38,830 nucleotides of DNA from Desulfobacteraceae bacterium (GTDB lineage Bacteria > Desulfobacterota > Desulfobacteria > Desulfobacterales > RPRI01), in contig JAABQB010000026.1 in the NCBI GenBank assembly GCA_011391695.1, positions 1 to 38,830 on the forward strand. The letters are read 5' to 3'. The notes beneath the pieces were generated by a model, which was not told where the DNA came from, made no database searches, and saw only the letters and a program-made list of their open reading frames with translations. How positions within the stretch are numbered: the stretch's first letter is position 1; the number at the start of each line of letters is the position of its first letter. The position numbers and the translations under genes were made by a program. This document shows, piece after piece, positions 17,074 to 24,838 of the stretch.

Positions 17074-17755
17074 TTACAATCTCCAGCATGGTCTCTTCAA
17101 GATCCTTTTTAACAACCTGTTTTTCCCTTACATCATCCTGTCCATGTACCATGAAAGCCTGTGGTATCTTAAGAAAATTTCTTAACACAAGAATATCCCT
17201 GCAGAACCTGGACACTTCCGCAACACTGTGGGAGATATATAGAAAGCTTTTTTCCGGAAACATCTCTTTTATCTTAAAGATGATCTGCTCCCGCGTAGCT
17301 TCATCAACATTGGCAAGGCTTTCATCCATAATCAAAAGATCAAAATCCTGCAAAAGATATCTTGCCAGGTTCACCCTGTTCTGCTGTCCGAGGGATAGCC
17401 TCGAAAAGCCTGAATCCATGCAGGCTGAAAGTCCGAAAGAGTCAACGATCTCATTGATTCTGCTTTTATTCGCTTCGGGCGTAACCTTCTCGATGTGCTC
17501 ACCTACACCCGACCAGCCGGGAAGCCTCTCAAGATTGTATGAGTAAAAAATTTTTTTGGGTTCCCTGATCTCTATTTCGCCGAAAAATCCGTTTAACTGA
17601 CCTGCAATCATGCGTGCAAAGGTTGATTTCCCCACTCCCGACTGGCCGAATAGTGCATGAAATCCGGGCTCCCCGATGCGGCAGCTCAGATTATTGAAAA
17701 CCGGATTCTGCGCCCCGGAATATTTATAATTTATATTTCTGCATTCGATCGGCAT
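17063..17755 (-). CDS. ABC transporter ATP-binding protein (NMT1/sulfonate type)
   Basis: A 230-residue ABC ATPase that energises the adjacent permease. Walker A GQSGVGKS, signature RLSLGQQNR, Walker B LLIMDES and the switch histidine in YISHSVAEV are all intact. The Q-loop region reads FYSYNLERLPGW and lacks the usual clear glutamine, a minor oddity. It is the first gene of the three-gene operon, transcribed from the sigma-70-like promoter at 17793-17821 in the divergent spacer shared with an MFS gene. Confidence 0.9.
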   Translation of the reverse strand: MPIECRNINYKYSGAQNPVFNNLSCRIGEPGFHALFGQSGVGKSTFARMIAGQLNGFFGEIEIREPKKIFYSYNLERLPGWSGVGEHIEKVTPEANKSRINEIVDSFGLSACMDSGFSRLSLGQQNRVNLARYLLQDFDLLIMDESLANVDEATREQIIFKIKEMFPEKSFLYISHSVAEVSRFCRDILVLRNFLKIPQAFMVHGQDDVREKQVVKKDLEETMLEIVNAS

Positions 17756-17792
17756 AATTATTTTATTTCGGATTTGTTCAAACTTATGTTAC

Positions 17793-17821
17793 GTTATATC
17801 CAAAAGAATATGTTCAGTCAA
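17793..17821 (-). promoter_or_regulatory. Sigma-70-type promoter of the ABC operon
   Basis: Reading on the minus strand, TTGACT (17816-17821) is followed 17 bp later by TATAAC (17793-17798). Each hexamer matches the consensus at five of six positions with optimal spacing, 38 bp ahead of the ATPase start. Confidence 0.65.
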
Positions 17822-17851
17822 CTTAAGCAAAAATAAAGCAAAAATAAAATT

Positions 17852-19024
17852 ATGATTCAGTTCAAAAAAAACACCGATTTAAAAATTATATGGGCTCTGA
17901 CGCTTGTCCATTTCACGGGCGATTTTTACCACTCATTCATAAGCCCCCTGCTTCCGGTTCTTATTCAGAAATACTCCCTTACACTCACACAGGCAGGCTT
18001 CATTGCCGGAATAAGCCGTTTCCTCGCTTTTGTTGTGCAGCCTCCGATAGGATATCTTGCCGATCGCTATAAAACTCGCGCTTTTGTACTGGGGGGGCCT
18101 TTGATTGTTATTGTTGCAACATCATTTGTTGGAATTGCACCTTCATATGTGATTCTACTTCTCCTTGTTTCGGCCAGTTCGATTGGTTCATCCATATTCC
18201 ATCCGACCACTGCCGGCATGATTTCATCATACTCGGGACGCAATTTCACCTTTTCCATGTCGATATTCAACATGGGTGGAACCTTTGCATTCGGGGTGGG
18301 ACCGCTTTTCATTACATGGCTGGTGGCAGGATACGGTCTTGAAGCAACACCTTATACTGTTTTTTTCGGCCTGGCTGTCATGTATTACCTATATAAAATC
18401 GTTCCAATGCCGGTTGGAGAAGGACTCAGCGACCTTGGTCTTATCGGTTCGATAAAAGAAATTTTCGGGCCGGTATGGAAATCGATATTTCTCATATGGG
18501 TTGTCATGGTTCTCCGGGCTTTTGTCGGCCAGTCTTTTTTGACTTTCTTCCCGGTTTTATACAGCTGGGAAGGGCATTCTCTTATGTCGGTCGGTTCACT
18601 TGTGGCAATCTTTACAGTAGCCGGCTCGGTGAGCGGACTCATTGCAGGACACATGGCCGACAGAATGGGATTTAAGCCTGTTTTTTACATAACACATTTT
18701 TTAACTCCGCCGTGCATGCTTCTTCTTCTCTATCTTCCGGGAAACTGGGTTTATCTCGGAGCAATGCTGGCAGGTTTTTTCATACTGGCAACCCTTCCTC
18801 TCGGGGTTACAATGGCACAGAAACTCGCCCCCGGAGGAAAATCGATGGCGTCTAGTCTCATGATGGGACTTGCATGGGGAACAGGCGGCATACTTACCCC
18901 GGTAACAGGGAAACTCTGCGATATTTTCACAATAAAGCCGGTCTTAAGCGTTATTGCGTTCATACCGTTTATTACTCTGTGGCTTATAAGTCTGATTCCG
19001 AAAGAGGTAAGCCAGGCAGATTAA
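17852..19024 (+). CDS. MFS transporter, fosmidomycin-resistance-like
   Basis: A 390-residue inner-membrane protein with about 12 transmembrane segments. It has the MFS loop motif GYLADRYKTR between helices 2 and 3 and its counterpart GHMADRMGFK in the second half. The opening TLVHFTGDFYHSFISPLLPVL resembles the fosmidomycin-resistance efflux subfamily; the substrate is unknown. There is no clear Shine-Dalgarno sequence before the ATG, only A-rich sequence with a tandem AGCAAAAATAA repeat. It is divergent from the ABC operon and its 3' end overlaps the convergent GNAT gene by 41 bp. Confidence 0.87.
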   Translation: MIQFKKNTDLKIIWALTLVHFTGDFYHSFISPLLPVLIQKYSLTLTQAGFIAGISRFLAFVVQPPIGYLADRYKTRAFVLGGPLIVIVATSFVGIAPSYVILLLLVSASSIGSSIFHPTTAGMISSYSGRNFTFSMSIFNMGGTFAFGVGPLFITWLVAGYGLEATPYTVFFGLAVMYYLYKIVPMPVGEGLSDLGLIGSIKEIFGPVWKSIFLIWVVMVLRAFVGQSFLTFFPVLYSWEGHSLMSVGSLVAIFTVAGSVSGLIAGHMADRMGFKPVFYITHFLTPPCMLLLLYLPGNWVYLGAMLAGFFILATLPLGVTMAQKLAPGGKSMASSLMMGLAWGTGGILTPVTGKLCDIFTIKPVLSVIAFIPFITLWLISLIPKEVSQAD

Positions 19025-19505
19025 GCTCAAATTTTTGCGCCGTAACAGGCTTTCCCCAGTGGGCATCTTCCCATTCTTGGCATAAAACGAACCCGAAAGA
19101 TTCATATAGATGTTTTGCAGGATCAAGCCCGGCAAAAGTTGTTAAATATATTTTACTGTGGTTTGCAATTTTGCAGAATAAAATAGCTTCACGCATCAAC
19201 ATTCTACCGATTCCACACCCGTGCATCTCCGGATCGACTATGAACCAGCGGAGTCGAGCGCCTTTTGTTTTACCCTCGATTCCGTCAATTGATATCGATC
19301 CAGCAATCTTTCCATCATATTCGGCAACCCAGAATCCGTCACGCGCCTTATCAAAGCGGCTTAAAAATTCGGAAAGTTCGACAGCTACCTTGGCCTCAAA
19401 ATAAAGGCCGAATTCCCAGTATCGGCTGTAATAGGTTCCGTGAAGTTCGGCAACCCGGCCTATTGCGCCTGGAATATATCCGTAAAGAATTTTCATATTC
19501 TGCAT
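18984..19505 (-). CDS. GNAT family N-acetyltransferase
   Basis: A 173-residue acetyl-CoA-dependent acetyltransferase. The core motif A is visible as LRWFIVDPEMHGCGIGRMLM (acetyl-CoA pyrophosphate loop), with the C-terminal YESFGFVLCQEW strand-helix typical of the fold. The acceptor substrate is unknown. The gene converges on the MFS gene and overlaps it by 41 bp, so both proteins use that stretch in opposite strands. Confidence 0.85.
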   Translation of the reverse strand: MQNMKILYGYIPGAIGRVAELHGTYYSRYWEFGLYFEAKVAVELSEFLSRFDKARDGFWVAEYDGKIAGSISIDGIEGKTKGARLRWFIVDPEMHGCGIGRMLMREAILFCKIANHSKIYLTTFAGLDPAKHLYESFGFVLCQEWEDAHWGKPVTAQKFELNLPGLPLSESDL

Positions 19506-19550
19506 GGCTGCTACTCCAGGTGACGATATAAGCTTCTTATTCCAAATTCT

Positions 19551-20171
19551 TTATAATTTTTCAGCACTGTCAAGGTGCATGGTCACGGAAAGGGGTCTTC
19601 CAAAAAGAAAATCAAGAAGTTCTGAATCAAGCTGTCCTTTTTTCACAATCAGTTCCCGCATGATTTTATCGTATTCAATAATTTCAGCTACTTTTTCGGA
19701 TAAATTCTCTTTTTTTGTCTTTCCGTGTTCATCGGTAAGTTTTCTTATCTCTTTGTATGAACATCTTTGATCATGCTCAACGATAAGCTCCCAAAGACCT
19801 TCGACTGAACTCATGATTTCTTTTCTTGTAAGCAGATTCTTACCAAAAACCCTCTCTATTCCCCTCGTATCCCAGCATTTAAGAATTCTGCACTCAAGGG
19901 GTCGGTATTCATAAATTCCGCACTTTTTTTCATCTTCATTATAATAATAGCATGTCCAGGTGCTTCCCTGTCCCCTGATTTTTATTATATCAGCAGAGGC
20001 ATAAACAATCTTTTCGCTTATGTTGTCCCGAACCGGCTCTCCTTTTCTGATTGTGTACAGATGTTTGGCCGGTATATGACCGTCTTCTATAATTCCCTTG
20101 TCTTCAAAATGAAATGACGGACCTCCCTTCCTGCAGCATGTCCCGCATCTTTTACATTCTTTTGAGTTCAT
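19551..20171 (-). CDS. YkgJ-type cysteine-cluster protein
   Basis: A 206-residue protein with the N-terminal CKRCGTCCRKGG motif and further cysteines in STWTCYYYNEDEKKCGIYEYRPLECRILKC. This spacing is that of the YkgJ family, whose members probably bind a zinc or iron-sulfur centre; the biochemical role is unestablished. It is a lone gene, 45 bp upstream of the GNAT gene on the same strand. Confidence 0.85.
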   Translation of the reverse strand: MNSKECKRCGTCCRKGGPSFHFEDKGIIEDGHIPAKHLYTIRKGEPVRDNISEKIVYASADIIKIRGQGSTWTCYYYNEDEKKCGIYEYRPLECRILKCWDTRGIERVFGKNLLTRKEIMSSVEGLWELIVEHDQRCSYKEIRKLTDEHGKTKKENLSEKVAEIIEYDKIMRELIVKKGQLDSELLDFLFGRPLSVTMHLDSAEKL

Positions 20172-20191
20172 TGGTCTCTTGTTGCCGCAGA

Positions 20192-20206
20192 TCCGCCGCA
20201 GGCGGA
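20192..20206. repeat. Small GC hairpin in the intergenic region
   Basis: TCCGCC and GGCGGA arms enclose GCA. The same arms appear inside the operon hairpin at 25970-25990, and related hairpins occur at 12901-12944. Confidence 0.5.
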
Positions 20207-20216
20207 GTTGTTTTAT

Positions 20217-20328
20217 AGGCTGAAGGTTTTTAGACTGAAGACTTTTAGTAACTTAAGCCTTCAGCCTTCGGACTTCAGCCTGCTCTTTCCCTTGCGCCTC
20301 ATGCCTCGTTCCTTCGCGCCCTTGCCAC
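20217..20328. repeat. Drifting 7-bp tandem repeat with internal inverted repeat
   Basis: About 16 heptamers keep phase (for example CTTCAGC, CTTCGGA, GCGCCTC, ATGCCTC). AGGCTGAAGG (20217-20226) pairs with CCTTCAGCCT (20258-20267). The array extends through the stop codon of the MFS gene at 20299 into its last codons. Confidence 0.65.
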
Positions 20329-21477
20329 AAGAATCAGCGAGAGAAAGGAAGAGACAATAAAGCATGCCCCCATTGCATAAAAGACTGATTCAAGACCGTA
20401 ATTATCCGCGAGATATCCAGAAACCGCGGCTGCTGTGGACCCGATTCCAAAAGTCACAAAAAAATGAATGCCGTAACCTATTCCATGACGTTTTTTGGGC
20501 AAGTAATTGGAAAGGATAAAATTCTGCATCGGCTGTGTCGAAAAATAAAAAAACGCATAAAAAACAGCCGAAGCAATCAAAATAAAACCCGAGCTCTTTG
20601 CCATGATAAAAACAAAGAAAGTACCGATGATAATGGCGCATGAATATATAATCTCAGGCTTAAAGCGATCAGTAAGGCGTCCGCCTATATATTGACCCAG
20701 GGCGCCTGAAACAAGGGCTATGGTTGCCACCGTTCCTCCAAGAGTTACCTTGCTCAAGGTAATAAAGTCAAAATGTATTTTTTCCCCCATGTAAGCAGGC
20801 AGAAAAGTCATAATCCCCTTGTATGTGAGCCCGAGGGCTGCCGCTGAACAATAAAAAACAACCAGGTTGAGATAAGATATTTCATTCTCCGGTTTATTTT
20901 TACCATCAGAGGTTTCTGTTGCGAATGCAGATTTTGCCGGTACGGAAAATGAAAAAAGAGCGGCGGCAATACCTATTAAACCGAAAATTACATGAGGGGC
21001 TCTCCATCCCATGTTTGAGCCAAACCACGCGGAAAGCACGGGAACAGAAGCAACTCCGAGGCTCCCTGCTATGCCATGAATGCCAAAGGCCTTTCCCTTT
21101 TCACGGACAGACTGGCTGATAAGCGTATTTGAAGCAGGATGGTACATACTGCAGAACAGCCCGATAAACCCCATAATAATTCCATAGGCTAATAGTGACG
21201 GAATAAACAATACAAGAGCCGAAAGAAGGCCTGATCCGAAAAGGAAAAATGTAACGAGGCGGCGCGGACCCAATTTATCAGCTAAAAAACCGGCCGGCAG
21301 CGAACCTATTCCAAAGGCATATGAAAAAACGGATACTATCAGCCCAAGATGGAAGTAATCAGTTCCGAATTCGACTATTAACAAAGGTATCAGAGGCGGC
21401 AGCACTCCTTCAAACAAATGCACAAGAGGATGCGATGCAATTGTGAGACCCATTATTTTTTTTTCTTCACGATTCAT
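20299..21477 (-). CDS. MFS transporter
   Basis: A 392-residue inner-membrane protein with about 12 hydrophobic segments. The helix 2-3 loop motif GFLADKLGPRRLV and the second-half counterpart GGRLTDRFKPE are present. The opening ASHPLVHLFEGVLPPLIPLL and the HPASNTLISQ stretch resemble the same fosmidomycin-resistance-like branch as the MFS protein at 17852. Substrate unknown. It is probably the last gene of the run YjbQ-AhbA/B-nitrilase-MFS, although a 121-bp repeat-filled gap separates it from the nitrilase gene. Confidence 0.85.
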   Translation of the reverse strand: MNREEKKIMGLTIASHPLVHLFEGVLPPLIPLLIVEFGTDYFHLGLIVSVFSYAFGIGSLPAGFLADKLGPRRLVTFFLFGSGLLSALVLFIPSLLAYGIIMGFIGLFCSMYHPASNTLISQSVREKGKAFGIHGIAGSLGVASVPVLSAWFGSNMGWRAPHVIFGLIGIAAALFSFSVPAKSAFATETSDGKNKPENEISYLNLVVFYCSAAALGLTYKGIMTFLPAYMGEKIHFDFITLSKVTLGGTVATIALVSGALGQYIGGRLTDRFKPEIIYSCAIIIGTFFVFIMAKSSGFILIASAVFYAFFYFSTQPMQNFILSNYLPKKRHGIGYGIHFFVTFGIGSTAAAVSGYLADNYGLESVFYAMGACFIVSSFLSLILVARARRNEA

Positions 21478-21484
21478 TATCTTG

Positions 21485-21605
21485 AGTTCCTAAATCCGAA
21501 TACGGTCTCTGGTCTCTGGTTTGTGGTTTGTGGTTCGATGTTCGATATTCGATGTACGATGTACACGATGTACGTTCTTTCGTATCACGCCTAATGCCTC
21601 AATAC
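21485..21605. repeat. Drifting 7-bp tandem repeat array
   Basis: The clearest array in the window: 14 heptamers in perfect phase from 21504 to 21601, including exact pairs of GGTCTCT and of GGTTTGT and then gradual drift through units such as TGTTCGA and TGTACGA. It fills the gap between the MFS and nitrilase genes and supplies the nitrilase stop codon. Confidence 0.8.
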
Positions 21606-22402
21606 ACATCAGGCCTTCTGTTCGGCAGGAAATAACGCATCTTATTATTGCGCACTCTTTCCAGATCTTCCGCCTTGAGATCCGCAACAATCATTCCTTC
21701 CTTCCCGCTTATGTTCTTTTCAATAACTTCGCCTGAAGGGCCGATAACCACGCCGGTACCCGGAAATTGCAGACCGGCGGAATTTTCTCCACATTGGTTG
21801 CATGCAACTACAAAAAGGCCGTTGTCGAAAGCTCTTGCAGGAAGGTGGCGCATCCATGATCTGTGTTTTTCTGCGGGTGTCCCTCTTGGAGAAGCGTGCG
21901 GCAGGAATACAACATCTGCTCCCATAAGCGCCATTTTCGTCGAAAGTTCAGGAAAGTGTGCATCATAGCAAAGCTGAATTCCGAATGTTATCTCCCCGGT
22001 CGTAAAAAGCCGAACCTCGTCTCCCGGGGAAAACAGCTCTTTTTCCATAGGAGCAATATGCAGTTTCCGGTAAACACCGATGTAGCCATCAGGCTTCACA
22101 ACGATATGGCTCGCATAGATCCTGCCCGTCTTATCTTTTTCAGCCATACCGGAAAGAATTACGATACCGTATTTTGAAGACATCTCCGATACTATTCCGG
22201 TCAGTTCACCCGGTATTTCTTCAGCAACCTCAAATATTTTTTCGTCTGTTCCATACCCCGTGATATTTAATTCCGGAAAGCAGATTATTTTAACACCTGT
22301 CTCTCTTGCAGACCTTACCCATTTTCCCATGGATTCTATATTGCGGGAGGGTTCATACAATTCGGAATGGGAAATAACCGCTGCTATCCTGATATCTTTC
22401 AT
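21599..22402 (-). CDS. Carbon-nitrogen hydrolase (nitrilase superfamily)
   Basis: A 267-residue cytoplasmic hydrolase with the full catalytic triad: Glu44 in FPELNITGYG, Lys113 in YRKLHIAP and Cys145 in GIQLCYDAHFPE. The family hydrolyses amides or nitriles; the specific substrate (for example an omega-amide or carbamoyl compound) cannot be assigned. Its ATG overlaps the stop of the upstream AhbA/B-like gene by 4 bp, so the two are translationally coupled. The stop codon lies inside the heptamer array. Confidence 0.88.
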   Translation of the reverse strand: MKDIRIAAVISHSELYEPSRNIESMGKWVRSARETGVKIICFPELNITGYGTDEKIFEVAEEIPGELTGIVSEMSSKYGIVILSGMAEKDKTGRIYASHIVVKPDGYIGVYRKLHIAPMEKELFSPGDEVRLFTTGEITFGIQLCYDAHFPELSTKMALMGADVVFLPHASPRGTPAEKHRSWMRHLPARAFDNGLFVVACNQCGENSAGLQFPGTGVVIGPSGEVIEKNISGKEGMIVADLKAEDLERVRNNKMRYFLPNRRPDVY

Positions 22403-22863
22403 AAGTCAAAATGAGCCTTAATCTTGAAAACTCTTGTCGCTGGAAGATTGATAATCTTCTTTACACCGGTCTCTTTTGATATATGTTTCAGATTGGCATT
22501 AATCTCCTTCATGGAAGGCGCAATAAATGTAAACCAGACATTGAAACTTCCGTCCCTCAAATAATTATGGGTCACACCAGGGTAGCGGTTTATTGTTTTC
22601 GTAAAGGATTCCATCTTTTCTTCAGGCACAACCGCAGCGCAAAGGGTGCTCACAAAACCCAGCTTTTCCGGCACAAAGTTTCCCCCTATCCGGCGGATTA
22701 TACCATTTTTCTTAAGTATTTTAAGCCTTCTGATAACGTCATCTTCATCAAGTCCAAGTCTTTCAGCAATCACAAGATACGGTCTTGATGATATTGGAAA
22801 ATTAGATTGAATGAGGTTCAATATTGCCTTGTTCGTCTCATCAAGCACTCTTGTTTTCTTCAT
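22399..22863 (-). CDS. Lrp/AsnC-like siroheme decarboxylase subunit (AhbA/AhbB type)
   Basis: A 154-residue protein with an N-terminal winged helix (TNKAILNLIQSNFP) and a C-terminal Lrp-like domain. The stretch PGVTHNYLRDGSFNVWFT resembles AhbA/AhbB, which convert siroheme to didecarboxysiroheme in the alternative heme pathway of sulfate reducers. The two subunits normally occur as an adjacent pair; only one is seen here. It could instead be a plain Lrp-type regulator. I start it at ATG 22863; the longer frame to 22950 passes through repetitive sequence and is unlikely to be translated. Confidence 0.7.
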   Translation of the reverse strand: MKKTRVLDETNKAILNLIQSNFPISSRPYLVIAERLGLDEDDVIRRLKILKKNGIIRRIGGNFVPEKLGFVSTLCAAVVPEEKMESFTKTINRYPGVTHNYLRDGSFNVWFTFIAPSMKEINANLKHISKETGVKKIINLPATRVFKIKAHFDL

Positions 22864-22889
22864 TATATTAATTTCATGGTTTATGTTTC

Positions 22890-22969
22890 CGATTTTTAAA
22901 CACTTGAACCCCTGAATCCTGGACCCCTTGAACCCATTTTTTTTGCTCATGCCTCCCGCCTAATCCAGC
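22890..22969. repeat. 7/8-bp drifting repeat between YjbQ and AhbA/B-like genes
   Basis: The region contains related units (for example CCTGAAT, CCTGGAC, CATGCCT, CCCGCCT) with a period of 7 to 8 bp. It runs to the stop codon of the YjbQ gene. Confidence 0.45.
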
Positions 22970-23364
22970 ATCATCTTAACATGCACTTTCCTCGTCCTCG
23001 GACCGTCAAATTCACAGAAAAAAATCCCCTGCCACGTACCGAGCAGAAGTTTTCTATTTTCAAACGCAACCAGCTCTGAAGCCCCGACAAGAGTAGCCTT
23101 GACATGCGCCGGTGAGTTTCCTTCCATGTGTCGATAACCGGCTTTCCATGGAACTATTTCATTTAATATCATGATGATATCGGTCTTTACATCGGGATCA
23201 GCGCTTTCATTTATTGTAACTGCCGCCGTTGTATGAGGAATATAAATCATGCACAGGCCGCTATCAATGCCTTTCCCGTCACATGAAGAAGTAACGGCTT
23301 CCTGAACTTTTGCCGTTATATCAATTAGTTCCGTTTTTTGACTGGTTTTAACCGTAAAAATCAT
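22960..23364 (-). CDS. YjbQ family protein (UPF0047)
   Basis: A 134-residue protein of the YjbQ/UPF0047 family: YIPHTTAAVTINESADPDV, HMEGNSPAHVKATLVG and GTWQGIFFCEFDGPR are the conserved blocks with the family's His, Asn and Glu residues. E. coli YjbQ has weak thiamine-phosphate synthase activity; the true role is unclear. It is the first gene of a likely operon with the AhbA/B-like and nitrilase genes. ATG follows AGGAAGCTCAT. A terminator upstream (23441-23478) separates it from dsrC. Confidence 0.88.
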   Translation of the reverse strand: MIFTVKTSQKTELIDITAKVQEAVTSSCDGKGIDSGLCMIYIPHTTAAVTINESADPDVKTDIIMILNEIVPWKAGYRHMEGNSPAHVKATLVGASELVAFENRKLLLGTWQGIFFCEFDGPRTRKVHVKMMLD

Positions 23365-23440
23365 ATGAGCTTCCTATTGTAAATGTCGTAAATCTGATGG
23401 ATCCGTAAAAACCAATCAGAACATTATTCCGACAATCGCT

Positions 23441-23478
23441 ATAAAACAAAAGGCCCTGCTTTTTCTGCAGAGCCTTTT
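23441..23478 (-). terminator. Rho-independent terminator after dsrC
   Basis: On the minus strand, AAAAGGCTCTGC and GCAGGGCCTTTT form a 12-bp stem with one mismatch around a 7-nt loop, followed by a T-rich stretch (TTTTGTTTTAT). It closes the Hdr/Flx/DsrC unit. Confidence 0.8.
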
Positions 23479-23510
23479 GAATTAATGGATAATCCGTCAC
23501 TTTTTATCTG

Positions 23511-23828
23511 TTAGACGCATCCTGTCGGTTTAGGAAGACCGGCCATTTTACATGCTCCCTTACCAGGACCTGAGGGGAAAAGCTCGTAAATATGCTTCAG
23601 TTTAAAACCGGTAACTTTAGAAAGAACACGAACCATCGGGGCAATTCCGTTTTTCTCATAATATTCGCGGAGTACCGTGATAACCTGCTGATGTTCCGGG
23701 GTCAATTCATCGATGCCCTCTTCCTTTTTAACATACTGAACCCAATCCTGGCTCCAGTTGGTATAGGAATCAATAAAACCATCTTCGTCCACAACAAACG
23801 TTTTTCCACCAAATTGTACATCCGGCAT
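23511..23828 (-). CDS. dsrC: DsrC-type sulfur carrier protein
   Basis: A 105-residue protein of the DsrC/TusE family. It carries both conserved C-terminal cysteines, Cys93 and Cys104, separated by ten residues (GACKMAGLPKPTGCV), the hallmark of true DsrC. In sulfate reducers DsrC accepts sulfur from sulfite reductase DsrAB as a trisulfide that is then reduced by a membrane or soluble partner. AAAAGGAGGAAATTCA precedes the ATG, a near-ideal ribosome binding site. It follows flxA by 146 bp with a possible promoter of its own (23905-23931) and ends at a strong terminator. Its place after the Hdr/Flx genes suggests the complex may interact with it. Confidence 0.93.
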   Translation of the reverse strand: MPDVQFGGKTFVVDEDGFIDSYTNWSQDWVQYVKKEEGIDELTPEHQQVITVLREYYEKNGIAPMVRVLSKVTGFKLKHIYELFPSGPGKGACKMAGLPKPTGCV

Positions 23829-23904
23829 TGAATTTCCTCCTTTTCGTTTAATTATTTTCTCGGCTTACAGCCTGTTTTGCCTTTGGTAAATGTCAGGGGT
23901 TTCA

Positions 23905-23931
23905 TTAATATCATTAGGTCTTCAATGTCAA
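23905..23931 (-). promoter_or_regulatory. Possible dsrC promoter
   Basis: TTGACA (23926-23931, minus strand) is followed after 15 bp by TATTAA (23905-23910). The -35 is perfect but the spacing is short, so confidence is moderate. It would let dsrC be expressed independently of the long operon. Confidence 0.35.
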
Positions 23932-23974
23932 CATAAAATATGATTTAAACTGTCCGGGCTTTTTTACGAAGCCG

Positions 23975-24820
23975 TTAGTATTCCCTTGGTGTTGCATTAA
24001 GCTGTGCAAGAGTGAAAACAGGGCCGTCCTTGCAGACGAATTCCTTACCAATATTGCACCTTCCACACATACCTATTCCGCATTTCATCCTGTTTTCAAG
24101 AGACATTATTATCTGGTCATGCCCGTATCCAAGCTTATCAAGAACAGGCTGGGTAAACTTGATCATTACAGGAGGCCCGCAAATAATTGCATATGTATCA
24201 GCATCAGCGCTGGGAGCTTTCTTTTCTGTTATTGCAGGCACAAAACCGACATTATATTTCCAGTCAGGATCATTTGCCGCATCAACCGTGATATGCATAT
24301 TTATGTCATCGCGCTTTTCCCATGCGGCAAGCTCATCCCTGTATAGAAGCATGCCGGGTGTTCGTGCGCCATATATCACATTGATATCTTTGAATTTCTT
24401 GCGGTTAGCCGGATCCAGCATGAAAATTATTGAAGAACGTAAAGTCGTAAAGGCAAAACCGCCCCCTATTATAACCACGTTTTTCCCCTCCAGAGTATTC
24501 CATGGATAGGAATTACCAAGGGGTCCCCTGATGCCCATGATATCTCCGACCTTCATTGAATGAAGATATGAAGATACAAGCCCGACCTTGTTTACCGTAA
24601 ACTTTACAAACCCCTTTTCAGTGGGAGAGGAGGCAATCCCTATCGGAATTTCCCCTTTGCCCGTCACCGAAAGCTCCGCGAACTGCCCGGCCCTGTACGA
24701 AAATTTATCTTCATCCCCGGGGTTTAAAAAAACAAACTTGAATGTTTTAAGATTCCTGTCTTCCGTTTCCGTTATTATTTCATCTATACTTACAGGATAA
24801 GGCATATATGGATTTAGCAC
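23975..24820 (-). CDS. flxA: FlxA-like FAD/NAD(P)H-binding [2Fe-2S] oxidoreductase
   Basis: A 281-residue flavoprotein of the ferredoxin-NADP reductase fold. It has an FAD-binding beta barrel (YRAGQFAELSVTG; IPIGIASSP), an NAD(P)H-binding Rossmann half (VVIIGGGFAFTTLRSS; AIICGPPVMIKF) and a C-terminal [2Fe-2S] set, CGIGMCGRCNIGKEFVC. It resembles FlxA and the gamma subunits of sulfhydrogenases and sulfite reductase AsrB, and would pass electrons between NAD(P)H and the FlxBCD-Hdr chain. The start is GTG 24820 after AAAAGGGGGG. It lies 18 bp after flxB. Confidence 0.87.
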   Translation of the reverse strand: MLNPYMPYPVSIDEIITETEDRNLKTFKFVFLNPGDEDKFSYRAGQFAELSVTGKGEIPIGIASSPTEKGFVKFTVNKVGLVSSYLHSMKVGDIMGIRGPLGNSYPWNTLEGKNVVIIGGGFAFTTLRSSIIFMLDPANRKKFKDINVIYGARTPGMLLYRDELAAWEKRDDINMHITVDAANDPDWKYNVGFVPAITEKKAPSADADTYAIICGPPVMIKFTQPVLDKLGYGHDQIIMSLENRMKCGIGMCGRCNIGKEFVCKDGPVFTLAQLNATPREY

Positions 24821-24838
24821 TTTAATACCCCCCTTTTA

